From: Anaerocolumna sp. AGMB13025
GTDB lineage: Bacteria; Bacillota; Clostridia; Lachnospirales; Lachnospiraceae
Length of the DNA stretch: 64,000 bases
Assembly: GCF_029689925.1 (NCBI RefSeq)
Contig: NZ_CP121445.1
Span: 4,572,501-4,636,500, forward strand
Direction: 5' to 3'
The first letter of the stretch is position 1; each line of letters begins with the position of its first letter. The position numbers and the translations under genes are program-made. Under the pieces are notes generated by a model. That model did no database searches. It was not told the DNA's origin and saw only the letters and a program-made list of their open reading frames with translations. Of this stretch, positions 35,901 through 44,266 are shown piece after piece.

Positions 35901-37467
35901 CACCGTTCTGTAAATAAAAACTGGTTTTTAAGGTATCCCTTCTTACTTCATGTATCTGATTTCTTAATTCGATCCGAGTATTGGGATATGCTTTCTTCTG
36001 TATGGAAATTTCTCCGTCACCTTTAATTTTTAAATATCCGGCAATGGTTTTTAACTCATTATACATCAGGTTATAACTTTCTTTCATCTCCAGGTAAGAA
36101 TTCATGGCCGCTTCATATTTTTCCGTATTATCATTGCCGGAATCATTGGAATGGGAATAGATAAAAGCTTCCTGCTTTACTTTTGCCATATCGATTTTCA
36201 GGGTATTCATATTTTCCTGCAGCCGTTCTATTTCTTCTTTCAAGACCACTCGGTCAAAGCCTTTTACTACGATTACCGTTCGCTTTTCCCCTGGGTTACC
36301 GATATAAGAGGAGCTGACCCTTAAATCAGCCTGTATCATTCCGCCGACTATTTGTCCATTGGGAGATTCAATAAACACCTGTTTAGCGATTATATTGCTG
36401 TTAAAACAATAGGAGGATATATGTACATCACCTTCACATATAATTGTCGCATCGGATATGTACTTCGTATATAAATCAGCAGTAGATTTTACTACCGATC
36501 TGCCCTTGCCAGCAATTCCTCCTTTTATAAAGATTCCGCCGCTCCGGCTTACAATATCTTTTACACTTCCAACTCCCAGATTCCCAAGTATTTCAATATC
36601 TTTATCCGCAGAAATGGAGAAATTATCACCTACAATACCTTTTACGCTTACAAAACCATCAAAATCAATATTACCTGTTTTAAAATCCACATCTCCGGAT
36701 ATCTCCAACAGATTGGAAACCAATATTTTATCACCACTGTAATGTACTGCCCCTTTTCTAAGGGAATACAGGGAGGTAACGCCGTTTTCATATACTTCCT
36801 TTACCGTTTTTCTATCGTAGGAGAGGGAATAGGTTTTACCAGGCACTGCCGGAACCGTCTCACCTTTTACGGTTTTACCAGGAGTTCCTTTGGTTGCATC
36901 GGTTCTTGAACCAAGCCATTCGCCTTCCTCCACTTTATTGATTAAATTTAATTCATAATAATCCACTGTACCGTCTTCTTTAATTTCCGGTGTATACTCT
37001 TTTAATTGATACATGGTAATTATGGAATCTTTTCCGTTTACCGGTACCATACCTTTTGCTATAAGCAGTCTGCGACCGTTGCATAAACCTTCCAACAAGG
37101 TTTGCTTTTGAACACCATATAAAATCCCCAGCTTATTTAACTTCATTATGATTTCTTTTACCAGTGCGGTGGTTTTAAGCTCCTCTTCCTTTACACAAAG
37201 GGTCAGATATGCACTTAACCTGTCCCCGGAGATTTCAATCTGTATCCGTTCTATGATTTCTCCGATTTTTACAAATCTTTTTGAAGGTTTACCCAGAACT
37301 TCCTTTACAGCTGTTGAATCTGTTATGTTAATCTGAGGATATTCTTCCAAAACTTTTTCAAAATATGTTAATGCGATTCCATAAGAAAATGACTGTAGAA
37401 AAACTTCTTTAGAAATTTTAGAAATGGCAAAAAACTCATTCGAAAACATTACTTCGTACTCTGACAT
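35884..37467 (-). CDS. FapA family protein (DUF342)
   Basis: 527 residues with GGAGGT before the ATG. The middle (about 165-385) is the FapA beta-helix region: 'EEGEWLGSRTDATKGTPGKTVKGETVPA' (read across 180-210), 'DVDFKTGNIDFDGFVSVKG' and 'VGSVKDIVSRSGGIFIKGGIAGKG'. Next comes a coiled coil (about 400-470), as usual in this family. The family occurs in many Firmicutes and Vibrio; proposed roles involve membrane or polar signalling, but biochemistry is not settled. N-terminal residues 1-160 form a separate, unrecognised domain. The 3' end is embedded in a repeat array. Confidence 0.85.
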   Translation of the reverse strand: MSEYEVMFSNEFFAISKISKEVFLQSFSYGIALTYFEKVLEEYPQINITDSTAVKEVLGKPSKRFVKIGEIIERIQIEISGDRLSAYLTLCVKEEELKTTALVKEIIMKLNKLGILYGVQKQTLLEGLCNGRRLLIAKGMVPVNGKDSIITMYQLKEYTPEIKEDGTVDYYELNLINKVEEGEWLGSRTDATKGTPGKTVKGETVPAVPGKTYSLSYDRKTVKEVYENGVTSLYSLRKGAVHYSGDKILVSNLLEISGDVDFKTGNIDFDGFVSVKGIVGDNFSISADKDIEILGNLGVGSVKDIVSRSGGIFIKGGIAGKGRSVVKSTADLYTKYISDATIICEGDVHISSYCFNSNIIAKQVFIESPNGQIVGGMIQADLRVSSSYIGNPGEKRTVIVVKGFDRVVLKEEIERLQENMNTLKIDMAKVKQEAFIYSHSNDSGNDNTEKYEAAMNSYLEMKESYNLMYNELKTIAGYLKIKGDGEISIQKKAYPNTRIELRNQIHEVRRDTLKTSFYLQNGEIKEV

Positions 37468-37633
37468 CTACCTGACCTCCGACGTATTCCGTAGTTCACT
37501 ATCTTCTGTATTTTGTACCTTTCACATAAAATCCCAAGGTTTTAGCCGATTTATTATAGGATTTATATGAATTTAATAATGATTTATATTAATTAAATAT
37601 GGATATGTAAATTGTAAAGTTACCGTAAAAAAT

Positions 37634-39091
37634 CTATGGCAATTCTATAGCAGCTATCTTCCATTGACCACTGTATTGCTTCAAATGAAAATGGGACTTC
37701 ACGATATCTCCCTCTAAGGATTCCTCCGTAACCTCATATACACCTTCTCCCTCTGTTTCATCAAGCTTTGTTATTGTAAGGTCAATCTCCCTATAGGTCA
37801 ATGTATTAACACTAAAACCCAATTTAATACCTTTAAGCTTTGGATCTAAAAGGAAGTAATCCCTTTCCATACCTGCTTCCGTAACCATACAGGATGCTTC
37901 AATATAGGCTTTAATAACCTCCTCCGGGGTGCCAGGATAAAAGAAGCTATTTTTATCATTATCGTAACTTAATTTACGGCTGACCTTATCCGATAAAAAG
38001 TCTGAGTATTCGATTACCGTATGCTGTTCAACATCTGTATATTCATAGTATGTAACATTATCCTGAGTACCATCGTTATCATAATCAAACAACTCACACC
38101 TTCCATATGCGGTAGCTCCAGGGAAGTTGATAACTATACATTCCGGTAATGACCCGTCATAATCATATATAAAATAACCACTGGCCGTTTCAGCATCATG
38201 TACTATATTTATAACGATATATTTTTTACCTGTTCGATCAAGACTCCTGATATCTGCACCAGTATAATTATGTCCGACCGAATAGTTATCTACCAGCCTT
38301 CCAAGATTTTGATAGGCTTTGCCATCCATATCAGAAATAAGGTATAAGTCTCCTGAAAAGTTCAGTATACCTTCCTCTTTTCCATCTCCGTCGAGATCTC
38401 CGGAACATAATAATTCTTTTTTCACCTTATCATAGGGTAAGTCTTTCAGATATTCAGAAAAGGGGTTATCTACCACCGAAAGCATATATTCTTTAAAGCT
38501 TAGATACCCATTGATTGCACAATCAGAAACAGTTCTGTTATTTGTATCACAGGTAACTTTAATATCAATTCGATTGCCGGTATCCTTAATTTCATAGGAC
38601 CAGTAACCGTTTGCATTGGCAATTTCATTAATAAATTCAAAGAAATCCCCTTTGTTCAGCTGATGTATAAAGGCATCCCAGTCGTTAATATTCAGGTAAA
38701 ACACCGGGTAAGTGTCAATATCATATAATTCTACCCTGACAAGTTCACCAAAACTATATTCGGAATCCTTAATTACATTTTTAACCGGATGATTCCAGTT
38801 CTCAACATCATCGATAGCTGTTGATAGTATCCTCACAGACTGATCTGATTCCAGACTGTACTCAACTGATTCGCCAGACTGACCGCTGGTTTCATGGACT
38901 TCCTCGTTTGCATCAACCGTTATTTCCATTGTATTCCCGGTTGGTTTATCCAAACTGTCTTGCTTCTGAACTAACTCTGACGACACAGCTGCCGGCTCTT
39001 CTATGGCTTTTTGTTTAATAAGCATTACCGTACCAGCTGAAATAATACAAATTACTAATAATATTCCTCCCAACAATAACGCTCTCTTCAT
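37634..39091 (-). CDS. Membrane-anchored secreted protein with Asp-rich VCBS-like segments
   Basis: 485 residues. One N-terminal hydrophobic segment (about 4-25) without a lipobox is an uncleaved anchor or signal peptide. A Ser/Glu-rich linker follows, then a globular domain with FG-GAP/VCBS-like Asp runs: 'CSGDLDGDGKEEGILNFSGDLY' and 'FDYDNDGTQDNVTYY', probable calcium-binding loops. The C-terminal part (about 380-485, 'SHFHLKQYSGQWKIAAIELP') is an NTF2/DUF4829-like module by feel only. I do not recognise a defined family. Single gene, 165 bp from FapA. Confidence 0.65.
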   Translation of the reverse strand: MKRALLLGGILLVICIISAGTVMLIKQKAIEEPAAVSSELVQKQDSLDKPTGNTMEITVDANEEVHETSGQSGESVEYSLESDQSVRILSTAIDDVENWNHPVKNVIKDSEYSFGELVRVELYDIDTYPVFYLNINDWDAFIHQLNKGDFFEFINEIANANGYWSYEIKDTGNRIDIKVTCDTNNRTVSDCAINGYLSFKEYMLSVVDNPFSEYLKDLPYDKVKKELLCSGDLDGDGKEEGILNFSGDLYLISDMDGKAYQNLGRLVDNYSVGHNYTGADIRSLDRTGKKYIVINIVHDAETASGYFIYDYDGSLPECIVINFPGATAYGRCELFDYDNDGTQDNVTYYEYTDVEQHTVIEYSDFLSDKVSRKLSYDNDKNSFFYPGTPEEVIKAYIEASCMVTEAGMERDYFLLDPKLKGIKLGFSVNTLTYREIDLTITKLDETEGEGVYEVTEESLEGDIVKSHFHLKQYSGQWKIAAIELP

Positions 39092-39276
39092 CTGCTCTAC
39101 TCCCCACCATATTATTTATCTGCCGTAAGATTGTTCTTTCCCATTCAAACAGATTTTCCCTTTCTTACAGAGTATTTTAGCATATAATTACGGTGGTGTG
39201 AAGCTCTTGCATGGAGAAAATTGTCTAATTTTGTTACTTTTGTTAAATTTCACCCGAATCGTTTAGTCCCTGATAC

Positions 39277-40131
39277 TTATACAGCCGCTGCACGTTCGCG
39301 GGTCTCCTTCCGGTATGCGGTAGGTGACATCCCCCTTTTCGCGGTAAATTGTTTGATAAAATATGTGTCATATTCAAATCCGGTAGAACGAGCAATTTCG
39401 ACCAGACTCATATCCGTATGGGTCAGAAGATCCCCTGCAACTTTTAGGCGGTACAAAAGCAAATACCCCATAGCCGTACTTTGACATCTTTCCTGGAATA
39501 GCTTATTTAGTGATACACGGTTTAAATGAGCACATTTTGTTAAATCCTCCAGCGTGATTTTACCGGGATAATTGGTATGGATATATTCCAGAACCAAATC
39601 CACCGGAGTTTGTCCATTCTGGCGATTTATATTCTCAAGGAGTCCCAGTATCTGAATAAGATACCTTTTAATTCTGCATACCCAGAGGCAATCACTATGA
39701 GCATTTACCTCTGTCCCCAGTACAAAAAACCATTCAAACAGTTGGGGATAAGACTTCTCTGTTATCTGGGTCACTCCAGAATGTATACTGTTTCTATGAA
39801 AAAGAGATAGACCAGTTTGAATCCTTAATTTATTTGATAGGAAATCCTGTGATTGGGAAGTCCGGACTGAAATTAAAAAATCTGAATCAAAACAAAAAGA
39901 ATGTGCAGAAATGCTGTCCATCTCAGAAACCTCCAGCCTGTCGGCTTCTGTCAGGCAGAGAATCCCTGGTGCACTAACTTTTATGGGTCGTTGGTTAAGT
40001 ATCCCTTTTATGGTCCCATTGGTAATTAAGATCAGTGTAAATCTCTGTGTATAAGGAATTGAGCTAAAATCCTCAGCTGCAATAAATTCAATATTTACGG
40101 TTCTGTTTTTATATTGGTCAAATTGTGGCAT
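39277..40131 (-). CDS. AraC-family transcriptional regulator
   Basis: 284 residues from the ATG at 40131 with CGGGAGGAAAT just upstream; an upstream in-frame TTG at 40188 would add 19 residues and is unlikely. The N-terminal half is a cupin-type sensor domain ('LILITNGTIKGILNQRPIKVSAPGILCL'). The C-terminal double helix-turn-helix spans about 185-280: 'ITLEDLTKCAHLNRVSLNKLFQ' and 'SLVEIARSTGFEYDTYFIKQF', with the closing 'GMSPTAYRKETRE'. It is divergent from the GAPDH gene (192-bp spacer) but need not regulate it. Confidence 0.92.
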   Translation of the reverse strand: MPQFDQYKNRTVNIEFIAAEDFSSIPYTQRFTLILITNGTIKGILNQRPIKVSAPGILCLTEADRLEVSEMDSISAHSFCFDSDFLISVRTSQSQDFLSNKLRIQTGLSLFHRNSIHSGVTQITEKSYPQLFEWFFVLGTEVNAHSDCLWVCRIKRYLIQILGLLENINRQNGQTPVDLVLEYIHTNYPGKITLEDLTKCAHLNRVSLNKLFQERCQSTAMGYLLLYRLKVAGDLLTHTDMSLVEIARSTGFEYDTYFIKQFTAKRGMSPTAYRKETRERAAAV

Positions 40132-40323
40132 GATTTCCTCCCGACAGATAGTATAGTCAAATACTTCATTTTTAACATTGTACCACAAAAAACCAAAGAT
40201 TATAATATTATCGTGTTAAGGCGATATACTAAAACTTAATAGTAATTAGCATTAGTATCTGTAACCTATGAACTTGCTTTACGGCAATTCATCTAAACAA
40301 TATAACTTCAGGAGGAATAAATT

Positions 40324-41337
40324 ATGGCAGTAAAAGTGGCAATTAATGGATTTGGTAGAATTGGGCGTCTTGCTTTCAGACAGATGTTTTCGGCAGACGG
40401 TTATGAAGTAGTTGCAATCAATGATTTAACCAATCCCAAAATGTTAGCACATTTATTAAAATACGATTCCGGTCAGGGAAGATATGCTTTGGCTGATCAA
40501 GTTGAAGCAAAAGAAAATTCTATCGTGGTAGATGGGAAAGAGATTCAGATCTATGCCAGCAGGGATCCAAAGGAGCTTCCCTGGAAAGAATTAGATGTGG
40601 ATGTTGTTTTAGAATGCACCGGGTTCTTTACTTCTAAGGACAAAGCAGCCGCCCATCTTAGCGCAGGTGCTAAAAAGGTAGTAATCTCCGCCCCGGCCGG
40701 CAATGATTTGCCAACTATCGTATATGGGGTTAATGAAGCCATATTAACCAAAGAAGATACCATTATCTCCGCGGCTTCCTGTACAACGAACTGTCTGGCA
40801 CCGATGGCAGACACACTGAATAAATTAGCTCCCATTGAAAAAGGGTTCATGACTACCATACATGCCTACACCGGTGATCAGATGACCCTTGACGGTCCTC
40901 ATCCCAAAGGGGATTTAAGAAGAGCCCGTGCAGCAGCCGTCAACATCGTTCCTACTTCTTCCGGTGCTGCCAAAGCAATCGGGCTTGCCATACCGGAACT
41001 TTCCGGTAAATTAGATGGTGTGTCCCAGCGGGTACCGGTAAAAACCGGTTCCATAACCGAGTTGGTATCTGTAGTGAATAAAACGGTAACCAAAGAGGAA
41101 GTAAATAGTGCCATGAAAGCCGCTGCTGACGAATCCTTTGGCTATACGGAAGAAGAACTGGTATCTTCTGATATTATTGGCATTACTTACGGCTCCTTAT
41201 TTGATGCTACCCAGACCAAAGTTACTCCCCTTTCGGAAGGAAAAACTTTAGTAAAGACCGTATCCTGGTATGATAATGAAAATTCCTACACCAGCCAAAT
41301 GGTCAGGACGATTAAGTACTTTGCTGAATTGGGTTAG
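40324..41337 (+). CDS. gap: Glyceraldehyde-3-phosphate dehydrogenase, type I
   Basis: 337 residues, full length. 'VAINGFGRIGRLAFRQ' is the NAD-binding Rossmann start, 'ASCTTNCLAP' holds catalytic Cys153 and 'TIHAYTGDQ' follows with the active-site His. 'RAAAVNIVPTSSGAAKAIGL' and 'SWYDNENSYTSQMVRT' are standard blocks. Asp33 (in 'INDL') indicates NAD specificity. It converts glyceraldehyde 3-phosphate to 1,3-bisphosphoglycerate. It stands alone here, not in the usual gap-pgk-tpi cluster, so it may be a second copy in the genome. AGGAGG precedes the ATG. Confidence 0.98.
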   Translation: MAVKVAINGFGRIGRLAFRQMFSADGYEVVAINDLTNPKMLAHLLKYDSGQGRYALADQVEAKENSIVVDGKEIQIYASRDPKELPWKELDVDVVLECTGFFTSKDKAAAHLSAGAKKVVISAPAGNDLPTIVYGVNEAILTKEDTIISAASCTTNCLAPMADTLNKLAPIEKGFMTTIHAYTGDQMTLDGPHPKGDLRRARAAAVNIVPTSSGAAKAIGLAIPELSGKLDGVSQRVPVKTGSITELVSVVNKTVTKEEVNSAMKAAADESFGYTEEELVSSDIIGITYGSLFDATQTKVTPLSEGKTLVKTVSWYDNENSYTSQMVRTIKYFAELG

Positions 41338-41431
41338 TTGATATACTTGATAAATCGGTATTGCAGTAATTAAGAAAACACAGATTTTTTAATCTAGGTT
41401 AATAGCTGCTTTTTAAGCTTTTTCAGTAGTA

Positions 41432-41487
41432 ATAAGGACTATGTCCCGTTAATGCATTTTGCATAACAACGGGAACATAATCCTTAT
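41432..41487. other. Large imperfect hairpin downstream of gap
   Basis: ATAAGGA-TATGT-CCCGTT pairs with AACGGG-ACATA-TCCTTAT across single mismatches, with an inner tgcat/atgca stem. It lies about 95 bp after the gap stop. No long T-run follows, so it is a possible terminator or processing site rather than a certain one. The rest of 41338-41632 holds no gene. Confidence 0.5.
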
Positions 41488-41632
41488 CTTCTGTTACATT
41501 ATTGTTTATAGAACAAATCCTTTACAACCTGTTTTTCCTTTATATAGTATGTTCCCTTACAATAATAATTGATTTTTATTTTTGATTTTCCATCCTATCT
41601 GTTTTCTCATTGTAATCTTATATCTGTATTCA

Positions 41633-43351
41633 TTATAATCTTGTATCCCATTTTCCAACAAAGGCATCTACGGGACTGATTCCCTTAAATTCGGAACGAC
41701 CTAATAATTTATCAATTACTGCTTTTAAGGTACTGTCTTTTAATTTATAGGCATTGATAAAAGTTCTGATTCTTGGCGCATCCAATAAATGATAAGGATT
41801 CGCAAAGGAAATAAAGATAGTTGGAATAGCTGCCTGGAAGTTGGGGCAGTTAGCACCCATAGGCTGCGCCCATTCTATACGGACAGTGGTCTGATTACTC
41901 TTTGTAATCAGGTTTGCAACATAAACCAACAGGTCATATTTATCAACCATATCAAGGTGTGATACGGAGAAACCTTCCTGGAAGCTTTCTACTGGTTGAT
42001 ATACGCTTACTAAAAAGCCTTCTTTTTCAAAAGCCTCTTTTATCTTTTCAATGTTTTCATTGCCGCCGCCCATATATGCATTGTCACCGGTAAACATGGG
42101 ATAAAGAAGGATTCTCTTATATTTATTCACATCAATAGGAACAACTGCCTGCAAATTCTTAACTAAGGTAGGAGCGCAGTCCGCAGTCTGAAGTTCAATC
42201 TCCTTATGTTCTTTGCAACCGATTACCTTTTTCGCTTCTTCTACATTAGGGAGTAATGTTCCATCTTCTTTTTTCTCCGGTAATTTAAGAGCTGCCTTCG
42301 TAGCAAGAATTCTCATAACTGCTTCGTCCAGTCTTTCTGGAGTTATCGTACCATTCTTAACTCCGTCTTCCATGAACTTATAATCCTCTTCCAGATTCTT
42401 AGCAAAGAGGAACATATCACAGCCTGCTGCAATGGTATAAGGAACTGCTTTATCACGGGCCATAGGTATACACATACCTGCCATGGTGGTAGCATCTGTT
42501 ATAATTAAACCATTAAACCCTAATTGATCTCTTAATAACCCGTTTAATAATTCAGGAGCTAAAGTAGCAGGCATAATATCTTCATCTTTAATACCTGGCA
42601 CTAATTTCCTGGAATATTCCGGCTGCATAATATGACCAACCATAACTGTAAGCGCACCTGCATCTATACAGGCCTTATAGGCTTCACCATAAGAAGCGTC
42701 CCATTCTTCACAGGATAAGGAGTTAATGCTGGTTACCAGATGCTGATCTCTCTCATCTACACCATCTCCTGGAAAATGCTTGATGGAAACGGCCATACCC
42801 TGTTCCTGAACCGCCTTAGTATAAGCAACTCCACAGTCACGAACCAGTTTTGGGTCAGAACCATATAATCTGGTTGCCATAATTGGGTTACGGAAATTGT
42901 AATCAATATCAATAACCGGTGCAAAGGCATAATTCGCACCTGCGGCAAGTCCTTCTCTGGCGCAGACATAACCTTGCTTTCCTGCAAATTCAGGATTACC
43001 GGTGGCACCAATCATCATATTAGGACCGATATTCGTGCCTTCTGCTATCATTCCATCACCGCCGGCTTCAAAATTGGCAGAAATGAGCATAGGAATTTTA
43101 GATTCCTTCTGCAGATAGTTAATGGCTTTGCAGCATTCTTCTAATGGCATGGGACGTCCCATAATGCCACCGATTTTATATTTGTGTACCAGCTCACCCA
43201 GATATGCTTCATCACTGCTATACATAATAAGATGGAATAACTGTCCGATCTTCTCCTCCACGGTCAGACCTTCCAACGTACTTTTAACCCATTCTGCCTG
43301 CTTTTTTGTTAAGTTAAATGGGTTCTTCCTCAATACATCATAATTAATCAT
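41633..43351 (-). CDS. Glycoside hydrolase family 3 (NagZ-like), intracellular
   Basis: 572 residues, no signal peptide. The barrel has 'EEKIGQLFHLIMYS', 'KHFPGDGVDERDQH' (191-204) and nucleophile Asp286 in 'GLIITDATTMAG'. The HFPG(H/D)G...D-x-H pattern, with His204 in the position of the acid/base His, places it with the beta-N-acetylglucosaminidase branch. A 'D' replaces the usual first His of that loop. A C-terminal alpha/beta domain (about 380-572) is present. Its 3' neighbour, pgmB, is cotranscribed: the GH3 ATG overlaps the pgmB stop by 8 nt. The true substrate is uncertain. Confidence 0.9.
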   Translation of the reverse strand: MINYDVLRKNPFNLTKKQAEWVKSTLEGLTVEEKIGQLFHLIMYSSDEAYLGELVHKYKIGGIMGRPMPLEECCKAINYLQKESKIPMLISANFEAGGDGMIAEGTNIGPNMMIGATGNPEFAGKQGYVCAREGLAAGANYAFAPVIDIDYNFRNPIMATRLYGSDPKLVRDCGVAYTKAVQEQGMAVSIKHFPGDGVDERDQHLVTSINSLSCEEWDASYGEAYKACIDAGALTVMVGHIMQPEYSRKLVPGIKDEDIMPATLAPELLNGLLRDQLGFNGLIITDATTMAGMCIPMARDKAVPYTIAAGCDMFLFAKNLEEDYKFMEDGVKNGTITPERLDEAVMRILATKAALKLPEKKEDGTLLPNVEEAKKVIGCKEHKEIELQTADCAPTLVKNLQAVVPIDVNKYKRILLYPMFTGDNAYMGGGNENIEKIKEAFEKEGFLVSVYQPVESFQEGFSVSHLDMVDKYDLLVYVANLITKSNQTTVRIEWAQPMGANCPNFQAAIPTIFISFANPYHLLDAPRIRTFINAYKLKDSTLKAVIDKLLGRSEFKGISPVDAFVGKWDTRL

Positions 43352-44033
43352 TTTTGACCTCCTGCAATTTTTTAAGAATTTCTTCTATAACAATATTTTT
43401 AAAACCTGGTAATAAAAGATCCGCTTCCGGTAAATTTTCTACCGTTCCAATACCCACAGCAAGCATTCCGGCATTATGGGCTGCTTCAATTCCTGCGGCA
43501 GCGTCTTCAAATACAATACAGCTGTCATAGGGCAGTTTCAAAAATTCTGCACCTTTTTGGAATACCTCCGGGTCCGGTTTTGCCTTTGAGGTAACTGTTC
43601 CATCTATGATTTCATCAAATAAGTCCATAATACCCAGTTTTTCCATAATCAGTCTTGAATTCTTACTGGCAGAACCTAAGGCTATTTTATAACCATTCTT
43701 TCTGGCATCTGTTAAAAACTCTCTCACACCCGGCAGGATTTCTTCTGCTTTTAATTGATTAATATATTCCAGATAAATATCATTCTTTTTCGCACAATTT
43801 TTTTCTTTCTCTTCTTCAGACATGGTTACCCCGCCGATTTCTAAAACAATTTCGAAGGAACGCATACGGCTGACACCTTTTAACCGTTCATTATCTTGTA
43901 GGGTAAAATCTATATTTAACTCATCAGCCAGCTTTTTCCACGCCAGAAAGTGATATTTTGCGGTATCCACTATCACACCATCCAGATCGAACAATAATCC
44001 TTTTATCTCTTTTTCCTTGACTTTTTCCTGCAC
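43344..44033 (-). CDS. pgmB: Beta-phosphoglucomutase (HAD superfamily)
   Basis: 229 residues, GTG start at 44033 after AAAGGAGG. 'GLLFDLDGVIVDT' is HAD motif I (Asp nucleophile and the second acid/base Asp); 'LGSASKNSRLIMEKLG' is motif II; Lys in 'TSKAKPDPEVF' is motif III; 'CIVFEDAAAGIEAAHNAGM' is motif IV. The cap segment 'NERLKGVSRMRSFEIVL' is characteristic of beta-PGM, which interconverts beta-glucose 1-phosphate and glucose 6-phosphate. Usually a GH65 inverting phosphorylase adjoins this gene; none is here, and the partner is a GH3 enzyme. Confidence 0.93.
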   Translation of the reverse strand: MQEKVKEKEIKGLLFDLDGVIVDTAKYHFLAWKKLADELNIDFTLQDNERLKGVSRMRSFEIVLEIGGVTMSEEEKEKNCAKKNDIYLEYINQLKAEEILPGVREFLTDARKNGYKIALGSASKNSRLIMEKLGIMDLFDEIIDGTVTSKAKPDPEVFQKGAEFLKLPYDSCIVFEDAAAGIEAAHNAGMLAVGIGTVENLPEADLLLPGFKNIVIEEILKKLQEVKND

Positions 44034-44266
44034 ACTTTACCTCCTTTAATATAATTGCTATCTATAGATTATAATATTTTACAGTTTCACACAAGGCTCT
44101 TATTTACGTAGTTTTCTGTATTTTTTTATTATTTATCCGACATTAATCATTAGATATAAAAAAATAAATCTTAAATTATTACAGTTGTATTTGAGTAAAA
44201 TGAAATAATTTGGTATAATAATTTAATACATGAAAAAATACAGGATATAAATCGGAGGATACCCTT

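Noticed and set aside
41338..41410. Possible third copy of the palindromic element (tatacttgataaatcg...taattaagaaaa)
   Set aside because: Only a short stretch resembles the left end, no terminal repeat follows, and identity is too low to count.
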